Notes: generated by a model not told the origin, from the sequence alone. A DNA stretch of 64,000 nt from Planctomycetota bacterium (GCA_015075375.1 JABTUM010000003.1:868001-932000), one strand, 5' to 3'; numbered from the stretch's first letter, positions 1-8,562 are shown. Numbers and translations are program-made.

Positions 1-2
1 TC

Positions 3-584
3 GACGGCCGGCTCTATACCGGCGCGACTCGCAACGCCGGCGAGTTTGGGCACACGATCCTCGAGCCGCAGGGGCCGATCTGCTACTGCGGGAATTACGG
101 CTGCCTGGAAAGCCTCGCGTCGCCGGCGGCGCTGGTGGAACAGGTTCAGCAAGGCTTGCGCAAGGGGGTGCAGTCGAGCCTCGCCGCTCGCCAGACCGAA
201 CGCGGACACCTCGACGCGACGGCGGTGCTGCAAGCCGCCGACGACGGCGACCGCCTGGCCGAGAACCTGGTGCTCAAGATGGCCGAGTACATCGGGCTGG
301 GCCTGGCGAATCTGGTCAACTTCTTCAATCCGCAGCGCGTGGTCTTCGGCGGCGAGATGCTCGTCCGCGGCTACCGCGTGCTGAACGACGGCATCGAACG
401 CACCTTCCGGCAGCGCGTGCTGCCGGTGCTGCAATCCCAGACCGGCGTGGTCGTCTCCGCGCTGGGCCGCGACGCCACGGCGCTGGGCGGCGCGATGCTG
501 GTTTTCGAACAGCTTTTCGATCAACCCGACCGGCTCTTCGCGATCGCCCACGGCCACCAGCCCGCCGCCGGCGCCCGCGTGTAA
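3..584 (+). CDS. ROK-family sugar kinase, C-terminal part (5' end outside window)
   Basis: The reading frame is open from the first bases of the window, so the N-terminus (ATP-binding phosphate loop) lies upstream. The visible part begins with the ROK signature NAGEFGHTIL and continues with the structural zinc motif CYCGNYGCLE (Cys-x-Cys-x4-Cys), both diagnostic of ROK sugar kinases and repressors. The remaining about 150 residues match the ROK C-terminal lobe, including the segment NLVNFFNPQRVVFGGE. ROK proteins phosphorylate glucose, N-acetylglucosamine, N-acetylmannosamine or fructose, or act as repressors when an N-terminal HTH is present; the missing N-terminus prevents choosing. A 32-base gap separates it from two NagB-type genes on the same strand, so an amino-sugar kinase is the most economical reading. 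That substrate is inference. Confidence 0.85.
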   Translation, partial: DGRLYTGATRNAGEFGHTILEPQGPICYCGNYGCLESLASPAALVEQVQQGLRKGVQSSLAARQTERGHLDATAVLQAADDGDRLAENLVLKMAEYIGLGLANLVNFFNPQRVVFGGEMLVRGYRVLNDGIERTFRQRVLPVLQSQTGVVVSALGRDATALGGAMLVFEQLFDQPDRLFAIAHGHQPAAGARV

Positions 585-616
585 ACGATGCCCGCACCGC
601 GAAAGGAAATTCGCCC

Positions 617-2974
617 GTGAGCTTACGCAGCTACGATCTGACGTCCCGCGTCGAGGAGCGCGCCGTGGAGCGCTCCGGAAAACCGTTGCGCTTCGAGCCC
701 GCCGAACGCCTCGGCGTCGTGGAGGTCTCGGACTTCCCGTTCCTGGGGCAGCTCGTCGCGCTGCGCTTCCTCGAATGGTGCCAGCGCAACCCCGAAGGTT
801 CGGTCAGTCTGCCCACGGGCAAGACGCCGGAGCATTTCATCAAGTGGACCGCGCGGATCCTGCAGACGTGGAACGAGAAAGATACGCAGAAGCTGCTGGG
901 CGAATGGGGCCTCGACGCCGGACGCAAGCCCGATATGCCGGGCATGCGCTTCGTCCAGATCGACGAGTTCTACCCGATGAACCCGCAGCACGAGAACGGC
1001 TTCGGGCACTACATCAAACGCTTCTACTTCAAGGAATTCGGCTTCGATCCGGCCCGCGCAATGATGATGGACTGCTGGACGCTCGGCGCGCCGGCGGGCA
1101 AGGATCTGGGCTGGGTCTTCCCCGACGGCAAGGTCGATCTGACGCTGCGCTACCGCGCGCCGCGCGGCGAACTGCAGGCGCTGCAAGCGCAGGCCATCGT
1201 CGCCGCCGACCAGGCCGCGATGGAATTCGAAGCGCGCCTCGAAGCGCTGGGCGGGCTGGGCTTCTTCCTCGGCGGCATCGGACCCGACGGCCACATCGGC
1301 TTCAACATCCGCGGCAGCGATCACTTCAGCACCACGCGCTTCATGGCCGTGAATTACGAGACCGCCGCCGCCGCCGCGACCGACTTGGGCGGCATCGAAG
1401 TCGCCCGCGACAAGGTCATCGTCACCATCGGCTTGCGCACCATCACCGCCAACCCCACCGCGACGGCCATCGTCATCGCCGCCGGCGAAGGCAAAGCGCG
1501 CGTCTGCCGCGAAGCGATCGAGCTCCCGCCCTCGGTGCTCCAGCCGGCCTCGGCGCTGCAGCATGCGCCGGGCGGGCGCTTCTATCTCACCAAGGGCGCC
1601 GCCAGCCAGCTTTCCGAACGCCGACGCCACGCGCTCGCCGCGCAGCCCCAGTTGCCCGTCGCCGACCTCGACCGCATCCTGATCGACCTGGCGTACGCGA
1701 AGCGTAAGAAACTCGTCGAACTGAGCCCCGCCGACCTGAAGGACGACCGCCTCGCCGCGCTCCTGCCGCAAGACGCCGCGGGCCTCGCGGCATTCGCGCG
1801 CGCCGCCACCGAACGCATCGAGAAGAAAATCGCCAAGGGCCGCGAGCCGCTGGAAGGCTACAAATTCCTGCACACCGGCCCGCACCACGACGACATCATG
1901 CTCGGGTACCTTCCGTACATCGTCCATTTGGTCCGCAGCGCCAAGAACAAGCACACCTTCGCGACGCTCACCAGCGGCTTCACCAGCGTCACCAACGCGT
2001 ACGTCCTCTCGCTCTTCGGCAAGCTCGAACACGCGCTCGAACGCGGCCTGCTCGAACCCGCGCTCGAAAGCGGCTACTACGCGCCCGATAACCTCGCGGG
2101 GCGCAGCGCCGACGTGTACCGCTACCTCGACGGCGTGGCCTCGCGCAACGAGGACATGCAGGAAGAAGCCGAGGCGCGCCGCATGCTGCGCTATCTCATC
2201 GCGCTGAGCGGCAAAAAGACACTCGACGCGCTGAAGCCCGAACTCGCCCGCTTTCAGGAATACCTGCGCAGCCGCTACCCCGGCCAGAAGGACACCAAGG
2301 AAGTCCAAAGCTTGAAGGGGATGGTGCGCGAGTGGGAAGAAGAACTCACCTGGGCGCATCTGGGCTTCGACTGCGAGCACGTGCTGCATCTGCGCCTGGG
2401 CTTCTACACCGGCGATATCTTCACGCCGCAGCCGGAGTTCGACCGCGACGTGGAGCCCGTCCTCGAATTGCTGCGCCAGACCGATCCGGACATTCTCACC
2501 GTCACGCTCGATCCCGAGGGCGCCGGCCCCGATACCCATTACAAAGTGCTGCAAGCCACCAGCGAAGCATTGAAGCTGTATTTGAAGGAGCGCCCCGGCA
2601 AGAAGATGCGCGTCTGGGGCTACCGCAACGTGTGGTACCGTTTCCATCCGGCCGAAGCGACGCTCTACGTGCCCGTCTCGATGAACGCGCTCTCGACGAT
2701 GCGCAGCGCGTTTCATACGTGCTACGGTTCGCAGCGCGCGGCCTCCTTCCCCAGCCCCGAGTACGACGGTCCGTTTTGCGACCTGGCGCAACGCATCCTC
2801 GTCGAGCAATATGCGACCATCCAGAACGCGCTGGGCAAGGAGTACTTCCACCAGAACGCCGCGCCGCACCTGCGCGCCAGCCGCGGCCTGAACTTCCTGG
2901 TGGACATGGAACCCGAAGAATTCTTCCAGCGCACGCGCGCGCTGAAGCAACTGACGGAGCGGTCCCCCACATGA
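617..2974 (+). CDS. NagB-like domain fused to a PIG-L (LmbE-type) deacetylase domain
   Basis: This 785-residue protein starts at GTG behind AAAGGAAA. Residues about 30-330 are a glucosamine-6-phosphate isomerase/deaminase fold: SLPTGKTP (phosphate loop), VQIDEFYP (the Asp of the DEY motif) and GGIGPDGHIGFN. The usual NEP glutamate after GHIxFN is missing; the sequence reads FNIRGSD. Residues about 415-770 contain a PIG-L metal site, GPHHDDIM near residue 420, with a later GPDTHYK that could give the third ligand. NagB converts GlcN6P to Fru6P and ammonia, and PIG-L enzymes de-N-acetylate GlcNAc derivatives, so one polypeptide could link deacetylation and deamination. Such fusions are known in several phyla. 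The lost glutamate leaves open whether the NagB half is catalytic. It overlaps nagB by 4 bases (ATGA). Confidence 0.85.
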   Translation: MSLRSYDLTSRVEERAVERSGKPLRFEPAERLGVVEVSDFPFLGQLVALRFLEWCQRNPEGSVSLPTGKTPEHFIKWTARILQTWNEKDTQKLLGEWGLDAGRKPDMPGMRFVQIDEFYPMNPQHENGFGHYIKRFYFKEFGFDPARAMMMDCWTLGAPAGKDLGWVFPDGKVDLTLRYRAPRGELQALQAQAIVAADQAAMEFEARLEALGGLGFFLGGIGPDGHIGFNIRGSDHFSTTRFMAVNYETAAAAATDLGGIEVARDKVIVTIGLRTITANPTATAIVIAAGEGKARVCREAIELPPSVLQPASALQHAPGGRFYLTKGAASQLSERRRHALAAQPQLPVADLDRILIDLAYAKRKKLVELSPADLKDDRLAALLPQDAAGLAAFARAATERIEKKIAKGREPLEGYKFLHTGPHHDDIMLGYLPYIVHLVRSAKNKHTFATLTSGFTSVTNAYVLSLFGKLEHALERGLLEPALESGYYAPDNLAGRSADVYRYLDGVASRNEDMQEEAEARRMLRYLIALSGKKTLDALKPELARFQEYLRSRYPGQKDTKEVQSLKGMVREWEEELTWAHLGFDCEHVLHLRLGFYTGDIFTPQPEFDRDVEPVLELLRQTDPDILTVTLDPEGAGPDTHYKVLQATSEALKLYLKERPGKKMRVWGYRNVWYRFHPAEATLYVPVSMNALSTMRSAFHTCYGSQRAASFPSPEYDGPFCDLAQRILVEQYATIQNALGKEYFHQNAAPHLRASRGLNFLVDMEPEEFFQRTRALKQLTERSPT

Positions 2975-3717
2975 GCCGGAAGATTCACGTCGAGATCTTG
3001 GATGACGCCGAGGCCGTGGGGCGCGAGGCCGCCGCGCGCATCCTGGCCGTGGTCGAACGCAAGCCCGAGGCCGTGCTGGGGCTGGCCACCGGAAGCACCC
3101 CCATCCCCGCCTACCGCGAACTGGTCAAGCTCGCGCACGAGCGGAAGGTCAGCTTCGCCGGCGTGAAGACCTTCAACCTCGATGAATACCTGGGGCTGAG
3201 CGGCGGCCATCCGCAAAGCTACCGGCAGTACATGAACAAGTATCTCTTCGCGCACCTCGATATTCCGCTGTGGCAGACGGCGCTGCCCGACGGCGCGGCG
3301 TCCGACCCCGAGGCCGAATGCGCGGCCTTCGAAGCGCGCATCCACGCGGCGGGCGGCGTGGATCTGTGGCTGCTGGGCATCGGCTCGAACGGACACATCG
3401 GCTTCAACGAACCCGGAGCGCCGCGCGATTGCCGCACGCGCGTGGCGAGCTTGGCGCCCTCGACGATCGAAGCGTCGGCCAAGGATTTTGGCGGCGCGGC
3501 GGGCGTTCCGCGCCAGGCGCTCACCGCCGGCGTCGCGACAATCCTCGAAGCGCGCGAAATCCTGCTGCTCGCCACCGGCGCGGGCAAAGCCCCGGCCGTC
3601 GCGGCAGCGCTCGAAGGACCGATCACGCCGCAACTTCCCGCCAGCTACCTCCAGGCGCATCCGTCCTGCGCCTTCATGCTCGACCGAGCGGCCGCGAGTA
3701 AGCTCGTCAAGCCCTAG
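2971..3717 (+). CDS. nagB: Glucosamine-6-phosphate deaminase
   Basis: This 248-residue cytoplasmic enzyme converts glucosamine-6-phosphate to fructose-6-phosphate and ammonia, the step that feeds amino sugars into glycolysis. Canonical NagB motifs are all present in order: LGLATGSTPIPAY (phosphate loop), FNLDEYLGL (catalytic Asp), SYRQYMNKYLF, and GIGSNGHIGFNEPG (catalytic His and Glu; Asn in place of the E. coli Asp, as in Bacillus-type NagB). Length fits the short NagB class without the allosteric C-terminal extension. The ATG overlaps the upstream stop as ATGA, indicating translational coupling. The frame is open far upstream, but only this ATG begins the NagB fold. It is the intact NagB beside a fused, motif-deviant paralogue. 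Its last 11 bases overlap the convergent PhyH gene. Confidence 0.95.
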   Translation: MSRKIHVEILDDAEAVGREAAARILAVVERKPEAVLGLATGSTPIPAYRELVKLAHERKVSFAGVKTFNLDEYLGLSGGHPQSYRQYMNKYLFAHLDIPLWQTALPDGAASDPEAECAAFEARIHAAGGVDLWLLGIGSNGHIGFNEPGAPRDCRTRVASLAPSTIEASAKDFGGAAGVPRQALTAGVATILEAREILLLATGAGKAPAVAAALEGPITPQLPASYLQAHPSCAFMLDRAAASKLVKP

Positions 3718-4570
3718 CAGCCCCCGGCTTCAACTTGCGAACCTCCGTACCCGCCCAAGCCTTCGCCGCCGGACCTTCCTGGTGCCACGCGATATCGAAT
3801 TCCCGGCCGTTGTACGAGCGCTTGTAGACCGGCAGCGTACCCGCTTCGCAGCGGATGCGTTCCGGAGCGCATCCGCGCACCTGCCAGCCCGAATCGTCGA
3901 AGACGCGCCCGTCCAGCTGGTACGCGTCGGCGGCGCGGTACTGGTAGATCAAGCCGCGGCGCTCGCGCCCCGAACGGTTGTTGAAGCTCGCGTGCAGCGT
4001 CAGCGCGTGATGAATCGTCACGTCGCCGGCCTTACCTTCCAGCGCCACCACCCGCGCGGGATCGACACAGCGCGCCGCGTCGGAGACGCCGCCGCTGAAT
4101 CGCCCGTCTTTCGTATGGTCCAACAGACCCAGCTTGTGGCTCCCGGCCGCCACATGCAGGCAGCCGTTCTCGAGCGTGCTGTCGTCGAGCATCACGAAGA
4201 CGGCCAGCAGATCGGTGTTCGTATGCGGGAAGTACGCGAAATCCTGATGCCAATGGAACGCGCCCTTGCCGGCCTTCGGGGGCTTCGTCGCGAGCTTCGA
4301 TTGTTGGAGCTGGATATCCGGACCCAGCAGCGCGGCAATGCGTTCGACGATACGCGCATCTGCGCCCACGGCCTTGAACGCCGGATGCTTGGTCGTCAGC
4401 GGATGCAGGAAGACGATCCGCTCTTCGTATCCGCGCTCGGTCAATTCCCGTCGCAGCGACGCCTGCGTGCAGGCCTCCCGCAGTTCGTCCACCTCCGCGG
4501 CGTGGAAGACGCCGCGCAGATGCAGGTAACCTTCTTCGCGGTAGCGGTCGATTTCGTCCTGGCTTAGCAT
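3707..4570 (-). CDS. Phytanoyl-CoA dioxygenase (PhyH) family Fe(II)/2-oxoglutarate oxygenase
   Basis: This 287-residue protein has the PhyH double-stranded beta-helix signature. The Fe(II) ligands are H108-x-D110 (in HWHQDFAYF) and a distal His near residue 193 (TLHASFNNRS), followed by the basic pair RERR that would bind 2-oxoglutarate. LENGCLHVAAGSHK is the usual PhyH loop. Bacterial members hydroxylate very varied small molecules, so the substrate cannot be named. The ATG is preceded by CAGGAG at good spacing. It is transcribed divergently from an AraC regulator 132 bases away, and two further AraC/PhyH pairings occur in this window, which suggests regulator and enzyme belong together. The 3' end overlaps nagB by 11 bases, convergent. 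Confidence 0.85.
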   Translation of the reverse strand: MLSQDEIDRYREEGYLHLRGVFHAAEVDELREACTQASLRRELTERGYEERIVFLHPLTTKHPAFKAVGADARIVERIAALLGPDIQLQQSKLATKPPKAGKGAFHWHQDFAYFPHTNTDLLAVFVMLDDSTLENGCLHVAAGSHKLGLLDHTKDGRFSGGVSDAARCVDPARVVALEGKAGDVTIHHALTLHASFNNRSGRERRGLIYQYRAADAYQLDGRVFDDSGWQVRGCAPERIRCEAGTLPVYKRSYNGREFDIAWHQEGPAAKAWAGTEVRKLKPGAARA

Positions 4571-4663
4571 TTTTATGACTCCTGATTGAAACGCTGGGTC
4601 GTTTGACTCTCCGGATAAACCTAGAATACCACCCTTCGCCCTTGTGGCGCATCGGATCGAACT

Positions 4664-4678
4664 GCTAAGCTATAGCAT
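4664..4678. promoter_or_regulatory. Inverted repeat in the divergent PhyH/AraC intergenic region
   Basis: TGCTA and TAGCA flank a 5-base centre (TGCTAAGCTATAGCA), just upstream of the AraC gene start and within AT-rich sequence resembling a -10 region (TATAGCATAAAT). A second, weaker pair, AAACG-N6-CGTTT, lies at 4589-4604 close to the PhyH start. Position between divergent genes makes an AraC-controlled operator plausible. The arms are short, so chance occurrence is possible. Confidence 0.3.
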
Positions 4679-4702
4679 AAATCTGACCAGGAGCGCCTTC
4701 GC

Positions 4703-5479
4703 ATGCCCGCCGCCCTTCCGACCCGCTCCGCATTGCCGCGCCTCCTCGCCGCCGGGCGAAACCGCGCCGAAGGCGACGGCCCCCGGCACGTCCACGACGC
4801 GCCGGAACTGGTCTTGGTCCGCGAAGGCGTTTACGGCATCGCGCTCGGCGAGCGCTTCCTGCCGGGCGCCGCCGGCACGCTCTTCGTTTTGCCCCCGCGC
4901 GTACCGCACGCCGTACGTTCGCCGGGTGCGCGCGTCTCGAGCTACCTCGTCTTTCGGCAAACCGCCGAGCTGCTGGAAGAATCGCCGCGCACGCTCGACG
5001 CCCGCGGCGATCCGTTTCTGCCGCGCTGGTTCGACGATCTCCTCGCGCTCGCGCGCGCCGATCCGCGCCGCGAAGACCCCGTCGCCGACGGCTTGCTCTA
5101 CGCCATCCTGCAGCGCGTCGCGCGCCTCGAAGGCGCGCAGCGCGCCGCTCCGCGCCTGCATCCCGCGCTGGAACGCGCGGTGAGCCACCTGCAAGCGCAT
5201 GCCGTCGATCGCGTCGGCGCTCGGGACCTGGCTCGCGCCGCGCACGCCAGCCATGGTCATCTCTGCCGGCTGTTCAAGGAGGCTTTTCGCTGCACCCCGC
5301 GCGCCTACCAGCATCGCCTGCGCCTGGAACGCGCCAAAAAACTGCTGCTCGATCCGTACCTATCGGTGAAAGAAATCGCGGTCCGTTGCGGCTTCGAGGA
5401 CGTCAATTACTTCGTTCGGCTCTTTCGAGCGCGCGAGGGGCGCACGCCCGGACGCTGGCGCGAGACAGCCTCCCGTTGA
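4703..5479 (+). CDS. AraC-family transcriptional regulator with N-terminal cupin sensor
   Basis: This 258-residue protein has an N-terminal cupin-like sensor (about 25-110, beginning PRHVHDAPELVLV and containing LPPRVPHAV) and a C-terminal double helix-turn-helix (about 165-255: ARDLARAAHASHGHLCRLFK, then VKEIAVRCGFEDVNYFVRLF). The second helix pair carries the AraC/XylS signature. AraC proteins with this layout sense a small molecule, often a sugar, and activate adjacent genes. The ATG lies 9 bases after AGGAG. It is divergent from the PhyH gene at 3707-4570, the likeliest target. The ligand is unknown. Confidence 0.9.
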   Translation: MPAALPTRSALPRLLAAGRNRAEGDGPRHVHDAPELVLVREGVYGIALGERFLPGAAGTLFVLPPRVPHAVRSPGARVSSYLVFRQTAELLEESPRTLDARGDPFLPRWFDDLLALARADPRREDPVADGLLYAILQRVARLEGAQRAAPRLHPALERAVSHLQAHAVDRVGARDLARAAHASHGHLCRLFKEAFRCTPRAYQHRLRLERAKKLLLDPYLSVKEIAVRCGFEDVNYFVRLFRAREGRTPGRWRETASR

Positions 5480-5527
5480 CGAATCGCGCGCGCGCCGCGA
5501 GCATCGTAGCGCCGCAGGGAGCCCGCC

Positions 5528-6172
5528 ATGCCCGAGACCCCCATTCCGCCGCGCTTTTCGCTGCGTATGCTGCTGGCCGTCGGCGCCGCCGTCTTCGCGG
5601 CGCTGGGCGCCTTCCGGAGCGCCACGCCGGCGCTGGCCGCGATGGTCTTCAGCGCCACGGCTTTGGGTTTGGTCGCGGCTACCCTCGCGGCGCGCTACCG
5701 AAGCGAAGCGGTGCGTCCGTTCTGGTTCGGCTTCGCGCTGGCGGGCTGGCTTTACTTCGGCGTGGCGTTCCTGCCGGGCCTCAAGACCGAAGTCGCGCCG
5801 AAGCTGATGACCCAGGATGTGCTGCGCGAGACCTACGCCGCTTTGCGTACCTTCGAAGCGGGTTCGGAGGTGGAGATCGAATGGCACGGCGGGTGGTATT
5901 CCGGATCGATCCTGGCGCTGGGCCCGGAAGGCTACCGGATTCACTACGACGGCCACGGTCCGGAATGGGACGAGTGGGTGAGCTCCGCACGGTTGCGCCC
6001 GATCGGGCCGCCCGAAGCCGCGCTGACGTTGGGCCACGCCCTGTTGGCGCTGGCCGCGGGCCTGCTGGGCGCGTTCATCGCCGCCTGGATCGCGTCGCGG
6101 CGATCTCCTCACCCCGCGCCGCCGCCGCTTACGGAACTTCAATCCCGCCCAGATCCACCCAGCGGTCGCTGA
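5528..6172 (+). CDS. Membrane protein with a Tudor/agenet-like domain
   Basis: This 214-residue protein has an ATG 6 bases after GGGAG. Hydrophobic segments lie at about 13-33, 38-58 and 67-88, with another near 160-185. Between them, about residues 112-158, is a compact aromatic segment with VEIEWHGGWYSGSILAL and YRIHYDGHGPEWDEWV. This resembles the Tudor-knot/agenet beta-barrel fold (W-x-x-G-W-Y-x-G, then Y-x-V-x-Y-x-G). Such domains bind peptides or nucleic acids in eukaryotes; in bacteria they occur in uncharacterised envelope proteins. The fold assignment is by pattern only and no function can be given. It follows the AraC gene by 48 bases, and its last 44 bases overlap the convergent DUF4832-like gene. 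Confidence 0.6.
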   Translation: MPETPIPPRFSLRMLLAVGAAVFAALGAFRSATPALAAMVFSATALGLVAATLAARYRSEAVRPFWFGFALAGWLYFGVAFLPGLKTEVAPKLMTQDVLRETYAALRTFEAGSEVEIEWHGGWYSGSILALGPEGYRIHYDGHGPEWDEWVSSARLRPIGPPEAALTLGHALLALAAGLLGAFIAAWIASRRSPHPAPPPLTELQSRPDPPSGR

Positions 6173-7484
6173 AGACCTCCTGCACCGCGAACGAGACTTT
6201 CGCCTGCGTCGTGCCGGGTTTGACCAGGCCCGCCGCGAGTTCCACGTAGCCGGGTTTCAATCCGAGCGGCAGCGTCACGTGCCGCTCGATCCATTGGTCG
6301 CCGGGCAGCCAAGTGCGAATATCCAGATCGCTCAGCACGTGGTGGAAGTCCTGCTCGCCTTGCCGGAAGCGCAACGCGAAATCGTACTTCCGGTAGATCG
6401 GCGCGACGCCCACGTTCTCGATCCAGGCGCTGAATCGCCACGGCTGCCCGGGCTTGCCGTAGCGGTCGTAGACCGATTGCCGGTACACGTAGCGGTAGCC
6501 CAGCTTGCGGCAGAACGCGTGCAGCTTATCCATCCAGCGCTCGGGCAGCTTCGTGTACTTCGGCATGAAGTACGTGCCGTGGTACTTGAGGCCCTGCTCG
6601 AGGATGAAGTCGATATCCCAGCCCTGGTCGTACCAATGCATCGGCACCCAGCAGGATTCGAAATGGACCGGCGCGTGCTTCCAGGTATCGCGCGCGCCGC
6701 CTTCGCAGACTTCGCGCGGATAGGCCTCGAACATGTGGTTCCAGCTCAGGTCCTTGCGGACGTGCGTGCTGCCCGAACCCTTCACGTCGCCGTAGCAGTC
6801 GCAGCGCCAGCCCGCGCCGCTCTCGATTCCCGCGCGCATCTGGTCGCCGCCGACCATGCACAGCCGCGGCGTCTGCACGAACGCGTCCTTCCAGAGCCGT
6901 GCGAAACGCGCGCACTGCTCGGGCGAACAGCGCCCTGCGCCTTCGCCCCAAGGGCCGATGTACGTCACGTCGATGCTCTCCAGCCGTTCGTCGGCATCGT
7001 AGCGCCGCGCGAACTCTTTCACGAAGCCGCCCCAGTGTTCGAGGTACTCCGGCGCGTCGTGGTTCGGAACCCGCACCACCGTGCTCTTATGCTGCTCGTC
7101 TTCCATCGGATACTTTTCGGCGTACCACGCCGGCACGCGCGGCTGCTTGGCGCTCCCGAAGGCCATCAGGCGCACCGCCACCGTCTGCCCGCGTGCGGCG
7201 GCCGTCTCCAGCGCGCGGTCGATCATCGAAAAATCGTACTGCCCTTGCCGCGGCTCCATCACCGCCCAGAACCAGCGGCAGTACGAGACCGTGCTGGGCA
7301 TATAGCCGTCGATGAACGGGAGTTTCTTCGCCTCGGGGAAAGTCAGCGGCCCTTCCTCGCTCCAACTTTTGCCCGGAAAAAGTTCGTCGCCGTTGAAATG
7401 CTGGAACGTGCAGCAACCTTTGTGCGGATTGGCCAGGTACGCGTCGGTGGGCGTGGGACGCACGCGGCGAACGACTTCGGGCAT
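6129..7484 (-). CDS. DUF4832-like protein with glycoside-hydrolase-type barrel
   Basis: I set the start at the ATG at 7484 (MPEVVRRVRP), which follows GAAAGGAA at good spacing; a TTG six codons upstream has no such site. The 451-residue product opens with NPHKGCCTFQHFNGDE, an N-terminal segment typical of DUF4832 proteins. A (beta/alpha)8-like region follows, with YCRWFWAVMEPRQGQYDF (a common first-strand motif of glycosidase-fold proteins) and IDVTYIGPWGEGAG. The C-terminal 110 residues look like a beta-sandwich. No secretion signal is obvious. Several catalytic-type acidic residues are present but I cannot assign a nucleophile pair. It lies 128 bases from the AraC gene at 7613-8524 on the same strand, so it could be co-regulated. 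Confidence 0.6.
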   Translation of the reverse strand: MPEVVRRVRPTPTDAYLANPHKGCCTFQHFNGDELFPGKSWSEEGPLTFPEAKKLPFIDGYMPSTVSYCRWFWAVMEPRQGQYDFSMIDRALETAAARGQTVAVRLMAFGSAKQPRVPAWYAEKYPMEDEQHKSTVVRVPNHDAPEYLEHWGGFVKEFARRYDADERLESIDVTYIGPWGEGAGRCSPEQCARFARLWKDAFVQTPRLCMVGGDQMRAGIESGAGWRCDCYGDVKGSGSTHVRKDLSWNHMFEAYPREVCEGGARDTWKHAPVHFESCWVPMHWYDQGWDIDFILEQGLKYHGTYFMPKYTKLPERWMDKLHAFCRKLGYRYVYRQSVYDRYGKPGQPWRFSAWIENVGVAPIYRKYDFALRFRQGEQDFHHVLSDLDIRTWLPGDQWIERHVTLPLGLKPGYVELAAGLVKPGTTQAKVSFAVQEVFSDRWVDLGGIEVP

Positions 7485-7612
7485 GAGCGATTCCTTTCGC
7501 AATCTGCGAAACGAGCGGTTAACTCAACAGGAGGAAGCCGGATTCAATCTACCTCATGCGCGCCCGCTTGCCGGACAACCGGATGGAATTCCGCGCAGGT
7601 CTAGCTTGGTTT

Positions 7613-8524
7613 TCAGGTCTTCGCGGCCGACCTGTCCGTCGTCTCGCCGCGGTGCTGGCGCTGGTAGGCGCGCGGGCTCTGGCCGAAGTGCTTGGCGAAT
7701 TGACGGCTGAAGTAAAACGGCGAGGCGAACCCCACGTCGTCGGCCACTTCTTTCACGCTTCGGCCGGCCACCGTCAGCAGCCGGGCGGCCTCGCGCATGC
7801 GCAGCTTCAGGACGTACGCGATCACCGCGTCGCCCGTCTCCGCCTTGAAGCGGTGCGCGAAGCGCGACGGCGAAAGACGCGCGCGCTCGGCCAGGGCTTC
7901 GATGCGGTGTTCCTGAGCCAGATTTGCGACGAGGTGCTCCACGACGCGGCGGATCGGCGGCGTGAGCCCGCCTTCGCCGTGCGTCAGCGCCCGCTCGCGC
8001 GCGGCCAGGAAGATCAGTTCCTCAAGCCCGTTCAGCGCCAGTTCGGCCAGGTAGGGCCCGCGGCCGGCGCGAGCGGCCGTGGCGTCGCGGTTCGCGCGCA
8101 GAAACGCCTGCTCGATCCGCGCGAAGGCCGTCTCGTCGCCGATGGACAGGCCCGATAGTCCGCGCCCCCAGGCCGGCCAGCGCAGCGCGTCCAGCCACGG
8201 CGGGCGCGGAATGAAATGCGCCCAGACGAAATCCCAAGGCTCGTCCGCAAAGCAGCCATAGTCGTGCGGCGCGCCGGGCTCCAACAGCACCAGGTCGCCC
8301 CGTCGCGCAGCCCACTCCGAGCCCTCCAGCCGGTAGCGGCCCCGTCCGCCCAGCGTGAAGGTGAGCAGCCAGTCCTGCGTCCCGCGGCTGCGGATCACGC
8401 GGTACGGCGCGCGGCTCTGAAAATACCCCGTATGGATCAGGCTGGGCGGTCCGGCCCCGGTTTCGACCACTCGGCCGTCGGCGCGAACAGCAGAATCGTG
8501 CATGTTTATGGCGGTCGGGTCCAT
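7613..8524 (-). CDS. AraC-family transcriptional regulator
   Basis: This 303-residue protein has an N-terminal AraC-type arm and cupin (about 25-160: WLLTFTLGGRGRYRL and LVLLEPGAPHDYG, the dimerisation and ligand fold seen in sugar-responsive AraC proteins). The C-terminal HTH (about 200-290) contains IEALAERARLSPSRFAHRFK and VKEVADDVGFASPFYFSRQF. A second in-frame ATG (MHDSAV) lies seven codons in and cannot be excluded as the start. It is divergent from the PhyH gene at 8599-9405. The 74-base spacer holds a perfect inverted repeat that is a good operator candidate. The DUF4832-like gene follows on the same strand. Confidence 0.9.
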   Translation of the reverse strand: MDPTAINMHDSAVRADGRVVETGAGPPSLIHTGYFQSRAPYRVIRSRGTQDWLLTFTLGGRGRYRLEGSEWAARRGDLVLLEPGAPHDYGCFADEPWDFVWAHFIPRPPWLDALRWPAWGRGLSGLSIGDETAFARIEQAFLRANRDATAARAGRGPYLAELALNGLEELIFLAARERALTHGEGGLTPPIRRVVEHLVANLAQEHRIEALAERARLSPSRFAHRFKAETGDAVIAYVLKLRMREAARLLTVAGRSVKEVADDVGFASPFYFSRQFAKHFGQSPRAYQRQHRGETTDRSAAKT

Positions 8525-8536
8525 TCATTTACCCTG

Positions 8537-8562
8537 TCCTTGGGTGTATTCTGTCCCAAGGA
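8537..8562. promoter_or_regulatory. Perfect 8-bp inverted repeat between AraC and PhyH genes
   Basis: TCCTTGGG at 8537-8544 and CCCAAGGA at 8555-8562 are exact reverse complements separated by 10 bases. The site lies in a 74-base spacer between a divergent AraC gene and a PhyH gene. It overlaps where a promoter for the PhyH gene would sit (TTGGGT at 8540-8545, then a weak TAGCAC 17 bases on). Symmetry, spacing and position suggest a regulator binding site. There is no T-tract, so it is not a terminator. Confidence 0.45.

Noticed and set aside
623..2950. Long minus-strand open frame (775 codons) opposite the NagB/PIG-L gene
   Set aside because: It is rich in Arg, Gly and Ala with no domain, as expected for the GC-rich complement of a real gene; the plus strand has clear enzyme motifs.
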